Shown in pieces: positions 25,180 to 34,028 of a DNA stretch of 64,000 nucleotides. Origin of the DNA: SHZI01 sp040080965 (GTDB lineage: Bacteria; Pseudomonadota; Gammaproteobacteria; Steroidobacterales; GCA-2729495); NCBI GenBank assembly GCA_040080965.1, contig JBEBHH010000002.1, positions 147,827 to 211,826 on the forward strand. The letters run 5' to 3'. Under the pieces are notes generated by a model. That model was not told where the DNA came from. It searched no databases and saw nothing but the letters and a program-made list of their open reading frames with translations. Both the position numbers and the translations under genes were made by a program. Each line of letters begins with the position of its first letter. Positions within the stretch are counted from its first letter, which is position 1.

Positions 25180-25386
25180 TTATGACAGCAGGCTGCGAAC
25201 GTGGTCGACGGCGAACTGCGCCTGATCGATCACGGCTGCGTAGCCGCCGAGGGGCGCCAGCCAGGGCCGCCACTGCCACACGAGGAAGTGGGCCACGATG
25301 GCAATGATCGTGAAGATGATGAAACTGGTCATGAAGATGCCGTGGAATTCCTTGGCTTCCTGATCCGACAGACCGGATGAGCTCAT
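25180..25386 (-). CDS. pufB: Light-harvesting LH1 beta polypeptide
   Basis: 68 residues from ATG 25386 with TCGGAGGACGG upstream as SD; the open frame nine codons further up is ignored. SGLSDQEAKEFHGIF contains the conserved N-terminal His, and IVAHFLVWQWRPWLAP has the bacteriochlorophyll-ligand His and the aromatic cluster. The C-terminal 20 residues after WLAP are an extension beyond the usual beta length. First gene of the puf operon. Confidence 0.97.
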   Translation of the reverse strand: MSSSGLSDQEAKEFHGIFMTSFIIFTIIAIVAHFLVWQWRPWLAPLGGYAAVIDQAQFAVDHVRSLLS

Positions 25387-25440
25387 TCGCCGTCCTCCGA
25401 GTTCTTGTTGCATTCACAGTCCGTTAAGACTGCACCCCGC

Positions 25441-25484
25441 TGTCACCTTACGCTGACTCGGTAAATTGTCAAGCCAGGTTGACG
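25441..25484 (-). promoter_or_regulatory. puf operon promoter with two PpsR-like boxes 8 bp apart
   Basis: Read leftward: -35 TTGACA (25467-25472), 16-bp spacer, -10 TAAGGT (25445-25450). Box 1 (25467-25484) is CGT-N12-ACA ending in TTGACA. Box 2 (25441-25458) is AGT-N12-ACA across the -10. The gap is 8 bp. The geometry is identical to the bchC promoter, each box one base off consensus. Confidence 0.7.
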
Positions 25485-25528
25485 GCCTGGAAGCGGCCCG
25501 GGATATGGCTCGCAGCCCGGGTGACCGG

Positions 25529-26683
25529 CTAGTGGTGACGGAGGATGGCCACCCGGGTGAGCAGCGGTGCGCGGGCCGGGAGCAGACGGAGTGGTCCGAA
25601 ACCGGCCGCGCCGGCCAGCCGGCCAAGCTCCGCCGGGGTACGGGCGCGGCCGCTGCCCATGGCCAGCAGGTAGAACCCGAAGTAGGCATCCGCGACCGCT
25701 TCCGCGCCACGGCTTCCGGCCATGGGTTCGGCGATCAGGAGCGTCCCGCCGGCTGGCAGGGCGGCGTGCGCGGCGCGCAGGATCGCGAGCGCTGCGTCGT
25801 CATCGTGGTCGTGGAGGACCCGCACGAGCGTGATCAGGTCAGCGCCCGCCGGCAATGGCTGAACGAAGACATTACCGCCAGTCAGCTGCACCCGGTCGCC
25901 CAGGCCGGCGGCGGCGAAACGGGGGCCCGCCAGGTCGATGACGCCCGGCAGATCGAACAGCGCGAGGGCGAGGTGGGGATAGCGTGCGGCCACGGCGCGC
26001 AGGAACTGGCCGTCGCCGCCGCCCACATCGAGGAGGCTGCGGTGATCGTCAAGAGGCCAGGCCGCCAGCACCTCGGCGGCGATCAGCGCCTGGGACGCCG
26101 ACATCACGTCCGTGTAGCGGCGAACGGCATCGGGTTCCAGCGCCGCAGGGTCGCTGCTGCCGGCGTAGGGCCAGTAGTCGGCCATGTGGGTGCGGGGCGC
26201 CGCACCTCGCAGCAGCGCCACGGGATCCTCGAGATCCGGATAGACCAGACCGTGGTGCTCGATGAGCGCCAGCACTCCGGGATTGCCAAGCAGGGCGGCC
26301 CCCACTTCACCCAGCCCGTAGGCGTCGCCAGACTGCTGATCCGGGCCGGGCGCTGCCGCACGCCGTTCGAGCAGACCCAGGGACACGGCCGCCTTCACGA
26401 GCCGCAGTGCTCCGTCGGGGGGCAGGTCCAGCGCGGTGCGCAGCCGCGACAGGGGCAGCGGCCCGCCGCGCACCTGCTCGAGCAGGCGCAGCCGCACCAC
26501 GGCCAGCAGCACCTGGGAATAGACAAAGCCCGCACAGAGATCGAACAGCTGCCGGGACCGGCGCCGCGCAATGAATCGGGTCGGGCGAAAATCGAGCGCG
26601 AAGCGCTGGAACGCCGGGCTCATGAGCAACCGGTCGCGCCACGCGAACCATCGGTGACTGAGGCGCTGCATCACGGGCGGCAT
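25529..26683 (-). CDS. crtF: Demethylspheroidene O-methyltransferase
   Basis: 384 residues from ATG 26683 (a GTG at 26704 lies upstream of the likely -10, so it is not preferred). The N-terminal region is PTRFIARRRSRQLFDLCAGF and VYSQVLLAVVRLRLLEQV. The SAM-binding motif is SLLDVGGGDGQFLRAVAARYP near residue 215, then VLHDHDDDAALAIL. It methylates the 1-hydroxy group of carotenoids using SAM. It is downstream-facing from puf, 142 bp from pufB, and divergent from crtD. Confidence 0.95.
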   Translation of the reverse strand: MPPVMQRLSHRWFAWRDRLLMSPAFQRFALDFRPTRFIARRRSRQLFDLCAGFVYSQVLLAVVRLRLLEQVRGGPLPLSRLRTALDLPPDGALRLVKAAVSLGLLERRAAAPGPDQQSGDAYGLGEVGAALLGNPGVLALIEHHGLVYPDLEDPVALLRGAAPRTHMADYWPYAGSSDPAALEPDAVRRYTDVMSASQALIAAEVLAAWPLDDHRSLLDVGGGDGQFLRAVAARYPHLALALFDLPGVIDLAGPRFAAAGLGDRVQLTGGNVFVQPLPAGADLITLVRVLHDHDDDAALAILRAAHAALPAGGTLLIAEPMAGSRGAEAVADAYFGFYLLAMGSGRARTPAELGRLAGAAGFGPLRLLPARAPLLTRVAILRHH

Positions 26684-26688
26684 GACGT

Positions 26689-26717
26689 ACGATAGGAAGC
26701 GCACTGCGGCCAGTCAA
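26689..26717 (-). promoter_or_regulatory. Putative crtF promoter (leaderless-type)
   Basis: Leftward TTGACT (26712-26717), 17-bp spacer, TATCGT (26689-26694). The -10 ends 5 bases before ATG 26683, so a transcript would start at or next to the AUG. An imperfect TGT-N12-GCA overlaps the -35. Weak evidence. Confidence 0.35.
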
Positions 26718-26727
26718 CGACAGCAAC

Positions 26728-28221
26728 TTGGGCCAACCAGCACGTTCCATCGTCGTGATCGGCGCCGGCATCGGCGGGCTTGTCGTGGCCCTGGAACTGG
26801 CGGCCCAGGGGCACCGCGTCACCGTACTGGAGCGGGCCGCCGGTCCCGGCGGCAAGATGCGTGAGGTCGTCGTCGGCAGCGCCAGGGTGGACGCCGGCCC
26901 GACCGTCCTCACCATGCGCTGGGTCTTCGACGAGGTCTGCGCCGCCGCCGGGATCCGCCTCGACGAGCACCTGCGCCTCGAGCAGGCCGCAATCCTGGGC
27001 CGGCACGTGTGGGATGACGGTGCTTCGCTGGATCTTCACGCGGACGCGCAACGTTCGGCCGACGGGATCGGCCGACTCGCCGGCAGCGCCGAGGCCGGGC
27101 GTTACCTGGAGTTCTGCGCCCGCGCCCGGCGTATCCACGACACGCTGCTCAAGCCGTTCCTGCGCGCACCGCGCCCCAGCCTCCCGGCACTGATCAGGCA
27201 GACGCCGTGGCCGGACCTGCTGCGTATCAGCCCCTACACCAGCCTGTGGAGCGCACTGGGCGAGCACTTTCGCGACCCGCGGCTGCGCCAGCTCTTCGGG
27301 CGTTACTCCAGCTATTGCGGCTCGTCGCCCTGGCGGGCGCCAGCCACGCTGATGCTGATTGCCCACGTGGAACGCGGCGGGGTCTGGCTCGTGGATGGCG
27401 GCATGCACGCCCTCGCCGCGACCCTGGCCCGGCTCGCCGGGGAGCGCGGTGCAACGTTCCACTACGGGACCCACGTGGACCAGATCCACGTCGCGAACGG
27501 GCGCGTCACCGGCGTCTCCTGCGCGTCGGGACCTGGACTGGCGGCGGACACGGTGATCGTCAACGCCGACGTGGCGGCCGTGGGTGCGGGGCACTTTGGC
27601 ACTGCTGCCGCCAGAGCAGTGCCAGCGCCGGCACCCGGCAGGCGCTCGCTCTCGGCTGTCACCTGGTGCCTGGCCGCGAACACGGCGGGACTCCCGCTCG
27701 TCCGGCACACCGTCTTTCACGCTCCCGAGTCGCGCAGCGAATTCGAGGACTGCTTCCGTCACCAGCGCCTCCCCCGCTCTCCAAGCGTGTACCTGTGCGC
27801 CCAGGACCGGGGCGGGGCGGATGGCCCGCCCTCCGCCGCCCCCGAGCGCCTGCTCTGCGTGGTGAACGCGCCGGCCACCGGTGATCGCCAGACCCCGGAC
27901 CCGGCTGAACTGGACGAGTTCGAATCCCGGGTCTTCGACCGCCTGCGCCGTGCGGGCCTGCAACTCGACACCCCGTCATCGGCCGGGGTGCGGACCACGC
28001 CCCGGGATTTTGCAGCCCTGTTCCCGGCGACGGGCGGGGCACTCTACGGCGCCGCGAGCCACGGCTGGCGTGCGGCGTTCCGCAGGCCAGCCCCCCGCAC
28101 CCGCCTGCCGGGACTCTACCTGGCCGGCGGCAGCGTGCATCCGGGAGCGGGTGTGCCAATGGCCGCGCTGTCTGGACATCTCGCGGCGCAGGCCGTGATC
28201 GGCGACTATCAGGACCCATGA
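26728..28221 (+). CDS. crtD: Carotenoid 3,4-desaturase (methoxyneurosporene dehydrogenase)
   Basis: 497 residues from TTG 26728. The FAD-binding start SIVVIGAGIGGLVVALELAA is followed by GKMREV and VDAGPTVLTMRWVFDEV, the CrtD/CrtI-type flavin signature; the C-terminal LYLAGGSVHPGAGVPMA is the phytoene-desaturase-family end. YSSYCGSSPWRAPATL favours CrtD over CrtI. It introduces the C3,4 double bond in hydroxylated carotenoids. Coupled to crtC (ATGA). Confidence 0.92.
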   Translation: MGQPARSIVVIGAGIGGLVVALELAAQGHRVTVLERAAGPGGKMREVVVGSARVDAGPTVLTMRWVFDEVCAAAGIRLDEHLRLEQAAILGRHVWDDGASLDLHADAQRSADGIGRLAGSAEAGRYLEFCARARRIHDTLLKPFLRAPRPSLPALIRQTPWPDLLRISPYTSLWSALGEHFRDPRLRQLFGRYSSYCGSSPWRAPATLMLIAHVERGGVWLVDGGMHALAATLARLAGERGATFHYGTHVDQIHVANGRVTGVSCASGPGLAADTVIVNADVAAVGAGHFGTAAARAVPAPAPGRRSLSAVTWCLAANTAGLPLVRHTVFHAPESRSEFEDCFRHQRLPRSPSVYLCAQDRGGADGPPSAAPERLLCVVNAPATGDRQTPDPAELDEFESRVFDRLRRAGLQLDTPSSAGVRTTPRDFAALFPATGGALYGAASHGWRAAFRRPAPRTRLPGLYLAGGSVHPGAGVPMAALSGHLAAQAVIGDYQDP

Positions 28222-29192
28222 ATGCCGCCACCGACATCCGCCTTGACGCTGTCCCGCCACCGGTGCGGCTATTTCCCCGCTTCGACGAACCGATTCCGGC
28301 GGACGGGTACCGCTGGTGGTATGTCGATGCGCTGAGCGACGACGGCCGCCACGGCCTCACGCTGATCGTGTTCATCGGCAGTGTCTTCTCGCCGTTCTAC
28401 GCCGCCGCGCGCCGCGGCGGGCCGGCCGAGCCGCTGGAGCACTGCGCGGTGAATGTTGCGCTGTACGGACCGCGGCGGCGCTGGGCGCTGACCGAGCGGC
28501 GGGTCGCCGGCATGCCGGCAGGCCCGGGGCAGCTGGCGATCGGCCCCAGCAGCCTGCACTGGGACGGGAACACCCTCGTGGCGCGCATCGACGAACGCAG
28601 CTCGCCACTGGGCACGCCGATCCGTGGCGAACTGCGCATTCACCCGGAGAGCCTCACCGAGCACGAGGTCAGCCTGGACGGCAGCCGCAACCACCACTGG
28701 TGGCCGGTCGCGCCGGCCAGCCGCATCGAGGTCGCGCTGGCGCAACCGGCGCTGCGCTGGGCGGGCCGCGGGTATTTCGACAGCAACAGGGGCAACAGTC
28801 CGCTGGAGCGCGCCTTCGCGAGCTGGACCTGGTCCCGCGCCCTTACGCCCGAAGGCACGCGCATCCACTACGACGTGAACTGCCGCGACGGCACGCGCAC
28901 GGAAATTGCGGCCCTCGTGCGCCCGACCGGCGCCGTCGAGGAGATCGCCCGTCCCGTCCGCGCGCCTCTTCCGCCCACGCTGATCTGGCGGATCCAGAGG
29001 GAGACACGCTCCGAGGATGGCGTGGCGCGCGTCGCCCGCACCCTGGAGGACACCCCGTTCTACTCGCGCTCGGTCGTCAGCGCCCGGCAGGGCGGCCGGG
29101 ACGTCACCGCGGTGCACGAGTCGCTGTCACTGGACCGGTTCGCCTCGCGCTGGGTGCAGCAGCTGATTCCCTACCGGATGCGGCGGAACTAG
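28218..29192 (+). CDS. crtC: Hydroxyneurosporene synthase (carotenoid 1,2-hydratase)
   Basis: 324 residues. Contains GYRWWYVDALSDDGRHGLTL, VFIGSVFSPFYAAARR, the paired NHHWWPVAP segment, and ARGYFDSNRG-like GRGYFDSNRGNSPLE, typical of CrtC. It adds water across the end double bond, giving the substrate for CrtD and CrtF. It overlaps crtD by 4 bp. Its TAG stop lies in a CTAG palindrome shared with the stop of the convergent DUF3422 gene. Confidence 0.95.
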   Translation: MNAATDIRLDAVPPPVRLFPRFDEPIPADGYRWWYVDALSDDGRHGLTLIVFIGSVFSPFYAAARRGGPAEPLEHCAVNVALYGPRRRWALTERRVAGMPAGPGQLAIGPSSLHWDGNTLVARIDERSSPLGTPIRGELRIHPESLTEHEVSLDGSRNHHWWPVAPASRIEVALAQPALRWAGRGYFDSNRGNSPLERAFASWTWSRALTPEGTRIHYDVNCRDGTRTEIAALVRPTGAVEEIARPVRAPLPPTLIWRIQRETRSEDGVARVARTLEDTPFYSRSVVSARQGGRDVTAVHESLSLDRFASRWVQQLIPYRMRRN

Positions 29193-30457
29193 GCGGAGCG
29201 CGTGACCATGCGCCGGATCTTGCGCACGAGGAACGCGGTGACCAGCAGGACCACGGGCACACTGAGCCCCTGGACCAGCGCCGGGCTGTCCAGCATGCCC
29301 AGGACCCTGGCGCCCTTCGCCAGGTAGCCGATCAACCCGACGATGTAGTAGCTGACGGCTGCAATCGAGAGTGCCTCCACCGTCGCCTGCAGGCGGAGCT
29401 GCTGGCGCGCACGGTTGTCGAGGGACGCAAGCACGGCCTGGTTCTGCCGTTCCCGGGTCAGGTCCACGCGGGTGGAAAGCAGCTGGGTCGCGCGAGACAC
29501 GCGCTGGGACAGTGACTCCTGGCGGGCCGCGACCGCGCGGCAGGTGTTCATGGCGGGCGCAAGGCGGCGTTCCGTGAACTCACGGAAAGTCTGCAAGCCC
29601 TCGATGCGGCCTTCGCGCAATTCGACGATGCGCGTCTGCACCAGGTCGTAGTACGCCGCCGCCGCGTTGAACCGGTAGTGGTTCTCGGCTTCCCGGTTCT
29701 CGATCTCCGCCTCGAGCCTCGTCAGCCGGTCCAGGAGCACGGGCTCGTCGGCGACGGCGCCTTCGGCCAGGTTCGCCGTGATCTCGGCGAGTTCGCGCTC
29801 ATAGCGCGTCAGCTGCGGCGTGAGGTCCCGGGCCACGGGCAGCGCCAGCAGAGCCATCATCCGGTACGTCTCGATCTCGAGCAGGCGCTGCAGGTTCCGG
29901 CCCGCCTGGTTGGGCGTCATGCCGAGGTCCTGGACGAGAAGGCGGCTGAAGCCGTCGGGCTGGATGCGGAAGTCGGTCCAGGCGGTGGCGGCACCGCCGG
30001 CAATGGCGCAGCCGATGAGCACGTTGGCGCCGAACATCTCCTTCGCGAGAGATTCCGAAGCGAGCTCCCGCGTGATGAGGGTGACGTGGGCGGCAACCAG
30101 CGTCTGGCCCGGGAGGGACTTGACCCAGTCGGGGGGCACTTCGGCCAGCGCGGTCGATGCTGTCCCCGGCCCGGGGCCCGGGACCAGGAATGTGTACCGC
30201 GCAAATTCCGTGTGGCGCTCCCACACGAGCCGGAATGGTCCCAGGTCGGCGCTGTAGTGATTCGCCCCGGGTGGCGGCGGGGCCTTGTAGAAGCGCGTTG
30301 CCAGCGCGCAGACGTGCTGCCATTCGGTATCCCGCTCGCTCCAGCCGGAGACGAGCGCGAGATACGAGACGCGGGCCGGGGTGGGCAGCGGACTCGACGG
30401 CCGGGCATGGACCTCGTCGTTGATGAGGGCGCGCTGGGGGTGCTGCTCAGGCCGCAT
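29189..30457 (-). CDS. DUF3422 family membrane protein
   Basis: 422 residues from ATG 30457; an upstream TTG at 30478 is unlikely. The start PEQHPQRALINDEVHARP is the DUF3422 hallmark. A long helical central part (about residues 190-330, EAEIENREAENHYRFNAAAA) is coiled-coil-like, then two C-terminal membrane helices (about 350-415). It overlaps bchO by 11 bp and ends the puh operon. No function is known; its presence inside the PGC operon is unusual. Confidence 0.9.
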   Translation of the reverse strand: MRPEQHPQRALINDEVHARPSSPLPTPARVSYLALVSGWSERDTEWQHVCALATRFYKAPPPPGANHYSADLGPFRLVWERHTEFARYTFLVPGPGPGTASTALAEVPPDWVKSLPGQTLVAAHVTLITRELASESLAKEMFGANVLIGCAIAGGAATAWTDFRIQPDGFSRLLVQDLGMTPNQAGRNLQRLLEIETYRMMALLALPVARDLTPQLTRYERELAEITANLAEGAVADEPVLLDRLTRLEAEIENREAENHYRFNAAAAYYDLVQTRIVELREGRIEGLQTFREFTERRLAPAMNTCRAVAARQESLSQRVSRATQLLSTRVDLTRERQNQAVLASLDNRARQQLRLQATVEALSIAAVSYYIVGLIGYLAKGARVLGMLDSPALVQGLSVPVVLLVTAFLVRKIRRMVTRSA

Positions 30458-31337
30458 GCCGGGCGGCCTCCGCCGCAAAGTCGCCGATGTGGCCCGCCAG
30501 CAGTGCCGGGGCTTCCTCGTGGGCCAGGTGCCCGAGCCCTGGCAGCCGCAGCAGCGTGGCGCCCGGCACCAGCGCGCGAATACGCACGGCCGCCGAGGGC
30601 GGCACCATACCGTCCCGCTCCGCCACGACCAGGAGCAGCGGACAGGAAAGGCGCGGCAGGTCCCGCGCCAGGGGCTGCAGGTCCCAGTTCGCCATCATGT
30701 CGAACACGGCGGCCACGTGGTCCGGCTGCCGGGCGAGGCGCGCGTAAAGCGCCAGTCCCTCCTCGTCCAGCCGCGAGCCCGTGTCCCGCATCAGCCGCTC
30801 CACCACGTCGGGACGGGAGACGTGCCAGGCCAGCACGCGGGAGGCGAAGGGCGCCACCGAGAGCAGGCGCGCGGCGCCGGCGAACAACAGCCCGGTGACA
30901 CCGTCGAGCGGCAGCATCGCGCCGTTCAGGCTGACGATGCCACGCGGCCGCAAGGCACCGTCCAGCGCCATGCGCACACCGATGGCAGCGCCGGCCGAGT
31001 GGCCCACCACGTGTTGCGGCTCAACCCCCAGCTCGGTGAGCAACTCGCCCAGGGCGGCGGCCATCCCCGCCACCGACAGCGCGCCCGGACGGGGCACCGT
31101 CGTGAAACCGTGTCCCGGCAGGTCGGGAGCGACGACGCGGAAACGGCGGGCGAGCAACGGCGCCAGGCTGCGCCAGCTGTGGGTGGACGCGCCCGTGCCG
31201 TGCAGGCAGAGAAGGACGGGCCCGCTGCCCATCTGCTGCACGTGCCACCGAATGCCGCCCGCCTGGACGAAGCGGCTTGCGTCCCGGTTGGGCCAGTCGG
31301 GGGGCAGCACGTCAGCTGCGTCCGGCATCGAGTGCAC
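30447..31337 (-). CDS. bchO: Alpha/beta hydrolase, magnesium-chelatase accessory protein BchO
   Basis: 296 residues. Hydrolase fold with LLCLHGTGASTHSWRSLAPLL, the nucleophile-elbow VVGHSAGAAIGVRMAL, a late D in VAERDGMVPP and H in LGHLAHEEAP. The RFVQAGGIRWHVQQMG start matches BchO, a protein normally encoded with bchI/bchD. Neither chelatase gene is in this window. It overlaps puhE by 26 bp. Confidence 0.92.
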   Translation of the reverse strand: MHSMPDAADVLPPDWPNRDASRFVQAGGIRWHVQQMGSGPVLLCLHGTGASTHSWRSLAPLLARRFRVVAPDLPGHGFTTVPRPGALSVAGMAAALGELLTELGVEPQHVVGHSAGAAIGVRMALDGALRPRGIVSLNGAMLPLDGVTGLLFAGAARLLSVAPFASRVLAWHVSRPDVVERLMRDTGSRLDEEGLALYARLARQPDHVAAVFDMMANWDLQPLARDLPRLSCPLLLVVAERDGMVPPSAAVRIRALVPGATLLRLPGLGHLAHEEAPALLAGHIGDFAAEAARHAA

Positions 31338-32100
31338 GGGGCGAAGCCGGGGTCTTGCGGGACTTGAAGCCCCAGCCCCACAGTGCCGCCTCGTTCATTG
31401 GCAGGACCATGAACCAGTGCTCGAGCACCGCCAGCGCGAGCAGCGTCGCAACGAGGCCCGCAGCAGCACCATCGAACGCCGATGCCCCCGCCGCGACGGG
31501 GTACACAAGCCACACCACCACGCCCGTTCCGGCGGTGACGGACACCGGAAACAGCGGATTCATGGCGCGACGGCGCATGTAGGTGGCCAGGTAGCGCAGG
31601 TGCGGGGGCAGGAAATCCTCGTTCAGGTTCGGGACACCGAGGAACAGGTTCAGCTTCGCGCTCCAGCGCATCACCCACAGCACGAGGAACGTCCAGGCGC
31701 CCACCCGGTTGGGCGAATCCGCCGTCAGTGCCAGCAGGGCGAGGCCCGTGCAGACGATGGCCAGGTCGTGGTAGAGGCTCGTCGCTATGCCCTGGGAGAA
31801 GCGCTGCCAGCCGCCAGATCCCGGACGGAGGGGCGCCGGGCGCGGCCCCGTCACCAGGCCCATGTAGTAGCTGATCTCGTGCCAGCCCCAGACGACCACG
31901 GCGCAGGTGAACGCCAGGAAAGCGGATGGCGCCGTGGTTTCCCGGCTGGAGACATAGAGTCCGACCAATGCAACGGCCAGGAGCAGCGTCGCGCCCGCGA
32001 GGCTCCAGCGGTAACTGGCACGCGGTCTCCCGCAGAGCCACAGCACGACGCCCGTGGTGAACCACCAGAGGAAGGCGGCGTAGGTGACGGCGGCGGCCAT
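31312..32100 (-). CDS. puhE: Photosynthetic complex assembly protein PuhE
   Basis: 262 residues, about seven membrane helices. WHEISYYMGLVTGPRP and MRWSAKLNLFLGVPNLNEDF followed by HLRYLATYMRRR are the PuhE/DUF3623 signatures. The family supports reaction-centre and LH1 assembly. It follows puhC by 8 bp in the leftward puh operon. Confidence 0.95.
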   Translation of the reverse strand: MAAAVTYAAFLWWFTTGVVLWLCGRPRASYRWSLAGATLLLAVALVGLYVSSRETTAPSAFLAFTCAVVVWGWHEISYYMGLVTGPRPAPLRPGSGGWQRFSQGIATSLYHDLAIVCTGLALLALTADSPNRVGAWTFLVLWVMRWSAKLNLFLGVPNLNEDFLPPHLRYLATYMRRRAMNPLFPVSVTAGTGVVVWLVYPVAAGASAFDGAAAGLVATLLALAVLEHWFMVLPMNEAALWGWGFKSRKTPASPRALDAGRS

Positions 32101-32108
32101 GGGACTGG

Positions 32109-32597
32109 CTAGCGCAACAACCGCACGAAGTCGGCGGTGTTGGTCGAGCCGAATGAACCGAGGTCGATACGCTCCCCGGTGGCGGGATCGTCCAGCGTCA
32201 GCCGCCCGTCGGCGAGCCGCGCCAGCCGGAATGGCTGCTCGGGACCGACGCCCTGGAGGCGGCGCTGGCGGGCGAGCGCGCGGAGGATGCCGCGGGCAAA
32301 ATTGTTGGTGCCTGGCGCGAACACGTCGACCTGGAAGCCGGCATCCACGTCCTGCACGATCACGCTGCCATCAGGTCGATCGGTGAAGGTCAGGTGCCTG
32401 ACTGCGACGACGTCTGTCGGAGGTGCCTGCCAGGGTCCCGCCACGCGGCCGAGACCCGCCATCAGCAGCGCGAAACCGATCAGCAGCGCAGCACCGATCA
32501 ACGGCCCGCGCGGAAACGGGGGCTCAGCTGCCGAGCCGCTGATGAGCGTGCTCCGGGGCGCCCGCCCAGGTCGTGGAAGCCGGCACGCCCGAGTCAC
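32109..32597 (-). CDS. puhC: Photosynthetic complex assembly protein PuhC
   Basis: The recognisable protein begins near PPFPRGPLIGAALLIG (position about 32520) with one membrane helix, then a soluble domain with LTFTDRPDGSVIVQDVDAG, FAPGTNNFARGILRALARQR and GSFGSTNTADFVRLL. No ATG or GTG stands at the expected place; the nearest are GTG 32597 (used here, 162 residues, overlaps puhB by 74 bp) and TTG 32501. The identity is secure; the start is not. Confidence 0.8.
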   Translation of the reverse strand: MTRACRLPRPGRAPRSTLISGSAAEPPFPRGPLIGAALLIGFALLMAGLGRVAGPWQAPPTDVVAVRHLTFTDRPDGSVIVQDVDAGFQVDVFAPGTNNFARGILRALARQRRLQGVGPEQPFRLARLADGRLTLDDPATGERIDLGSFGSTNTADFVRLLR

Positions 32598-33177
32598 GCG
32601 TGGAGGGTCCCGTGGCGGCCAGTGCATCGGCAAGGATGCCGGCGACCGCCGCAGCGTCGGGTATGGCCCGGAGCATCGGCTCGGGTTGGGTGAAGCGCCA
32701 GGGTCGCGCGTGGGGCCAGAGAGCCCAGTAGGGCATGCGCTCCCCGGCGACCAGCGTGAGCGGAATGTCGCCCGTGTCATCGCCATAGGGGCGCAGTGCG
32801 GCCGCACCAATCTTGCCGAAGGGGATGTTCATGGTGATCGGCAGGGCCACGCCGATCTGCAGGATCACCCGGCGCGACGTGATGGTGTACGTGGTGGCCC
32901 GTGACGATAACCAGGCCAGCACCAGCAGGATGCCGATACAGGCCAGTGCCAGCGGCACGAACCACAGGGCCGTCGTGATGGCCGAGGCCAGCGGCGCGCC
33001 GTCCACCAGAAGCGCGACCGCTCGCCACAGACCGAGCACGCCGAAGTACGCCGCCACGTGCCAGATGCGGAACGCGCCCCTGGCCAGGCCGGCCCAGCCG
33101 GGCGCGCCTTGCCACAGGATGCACTCCCCTTCCGGCAGGGGCTCGGGCAACGGCTCCTGGCGGGTGGTGTTGCTCAT
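32524..33177 (-). CDS. puhB: Photosynthetic complex assembly protein PuhB
   Basis: 217 residues. LPEGECILWQGAPGWAGLAR, two or three membrane helices (about 40-105), then TTYTITSRRVILQIGVALP and MNIPFGKIGAAALRPYGDDTGD, a PH-like domain. PuhB binds PuhA and assists reaction-centre assembly. It lies 47 bp downstream of puhA. Confidence 0.96.
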   Translation of the reverse strand: MSNTTRQEPLPEPLPEGECILWQGAPGWAGLARGAFRIWHVAAYFGVLGLWRAVALLVDGAPLASAITTALWFVPLALACIGILLVLAWLSSRATTYTITSRRVILQIGVALPITMNIPFGKIGAAALRPYGDDTGDIPLTLVAGERMPYWALWPHARPWRFTQPEPMLRAIPDAAAVAGILADALAATGPSTRDSGVPASTTWAGAPEHAHQRLGS

Positions 33178-33224
33178 GCCGGTTTGCTCATGTCGCGCAG
33201 GTTCACCTCAGCGATGCGGGACGG

Positions 33225-33986
33225 CTACAGTAACGGCTCGGAACGTTCCGGCGTGGCGTACAGCGTGCCCCCGGCGTAGTAGGCCGTGATCCGGTCCTCC
33301 TCGCGCAGTGTCACCTGGTCCGGGCTCTTCAGCGGCGGCACGCCTGCAAACTGCGATGCCAGGATCGAGTTCACGCGGATCTGGCGCCGCGCGCCGTCCA
33401 CGCGGCTGAAAGCCACGGGCAACAGCACGTTGCGGCCGCCCGCCCCTGCCAACGCAACCTCGAAGTACCGGGCGATGACTTCGCCCCGGTCGACCCACAC
33501 GTCGCGCACCGTGCCGGCCAGCTGGCCGTCCGCACCGAGCACTTCCATGCCGACGGGATTGGGGCTCTTCGGGGCTGTGGAGAAATCGCGGGCCACGCGC
33601 ATCGGCACGATGAGGGCATGACCCTCGTGGGTGACATCCGGCTTGTCGGACCGCTGGGCGTACGCGGCCGGGCCGACGGCGTCCCGCATCGGATCACCGG
33701 TGGGCTGCAGCGGCGCGCCAGGCCAGGGGCCCGTCGGCATCGCCTTGACCGGCGGCTCGGGGCTCTCGGCCCGGGGCGCGGCGACGCTGCCGCCGTGGGC
33801 CAGGAGGAACGTCTTGGGATCCGGCATGGCCGGGAATCCCTGCACCTTGACGTTACCGCCCCGGTCGCTCTCGAGCGGATAACCTTCCCTCTTGTCCTCG
33901 CGGCGGAGGTACCAGATCAGGCCGGCGAAGAAGATCCAGAAGGCGTAAAGGACCATCTGGGGAACGTCGATGTAGCTCGTAATCAT
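33225..33986 (-). CDS. puhA: Photosynthetic reaction centre H subunit
   Basis: 253 residues. One N-terminal membrane helix (YIDVPQMVLYAFWIFFAGL), then IWYLRREDKREGYPLE and the cytoplasmic beta-barrel PRC domain (VGMEVLGADGQLAGTVRDVW, NSILASQFAGVP, DQVTLREEDRITAYYAGG). It caps RC L/M on the cytoplasmic side and guides proton transfer to QB. It lies between lhaA and puhB. Confidence 0.98.
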   Translation of the reverse strand: MITSYIDVPQMVLYAFWIFFAGLIWYLRREDKREGYPLESDRGGNVKVQGFPAMPDPKTFLLAHGGSVAAPRAESPEPPVKAMPTGPWPGAPLQPTGDPMRDAVGPAAYAQRSDKPDVTHEGHALIVPMRVARDFSTAPKSPNPVGMEVLGADGQLAGTVRDVWVDRGEVIARYFEVALAGAGGRNVLLPVAFSRVDGARRQIRVNSILASQFAGVPPLKSPDQVTLREEDRITAYYAGGTLYATPERSEPLL

Positions 33987-34028
33987 GCAGCAACCCCCTC
34001 TCTGGCGTCTGGCCAGTGCAGCCCGGCT

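Noticed and set aside
23818..25185. 455-codon + frame opposite pufL and pufBA
   Set aside because: Antisense to reaction-centre genes with all ligands intact; no motif.
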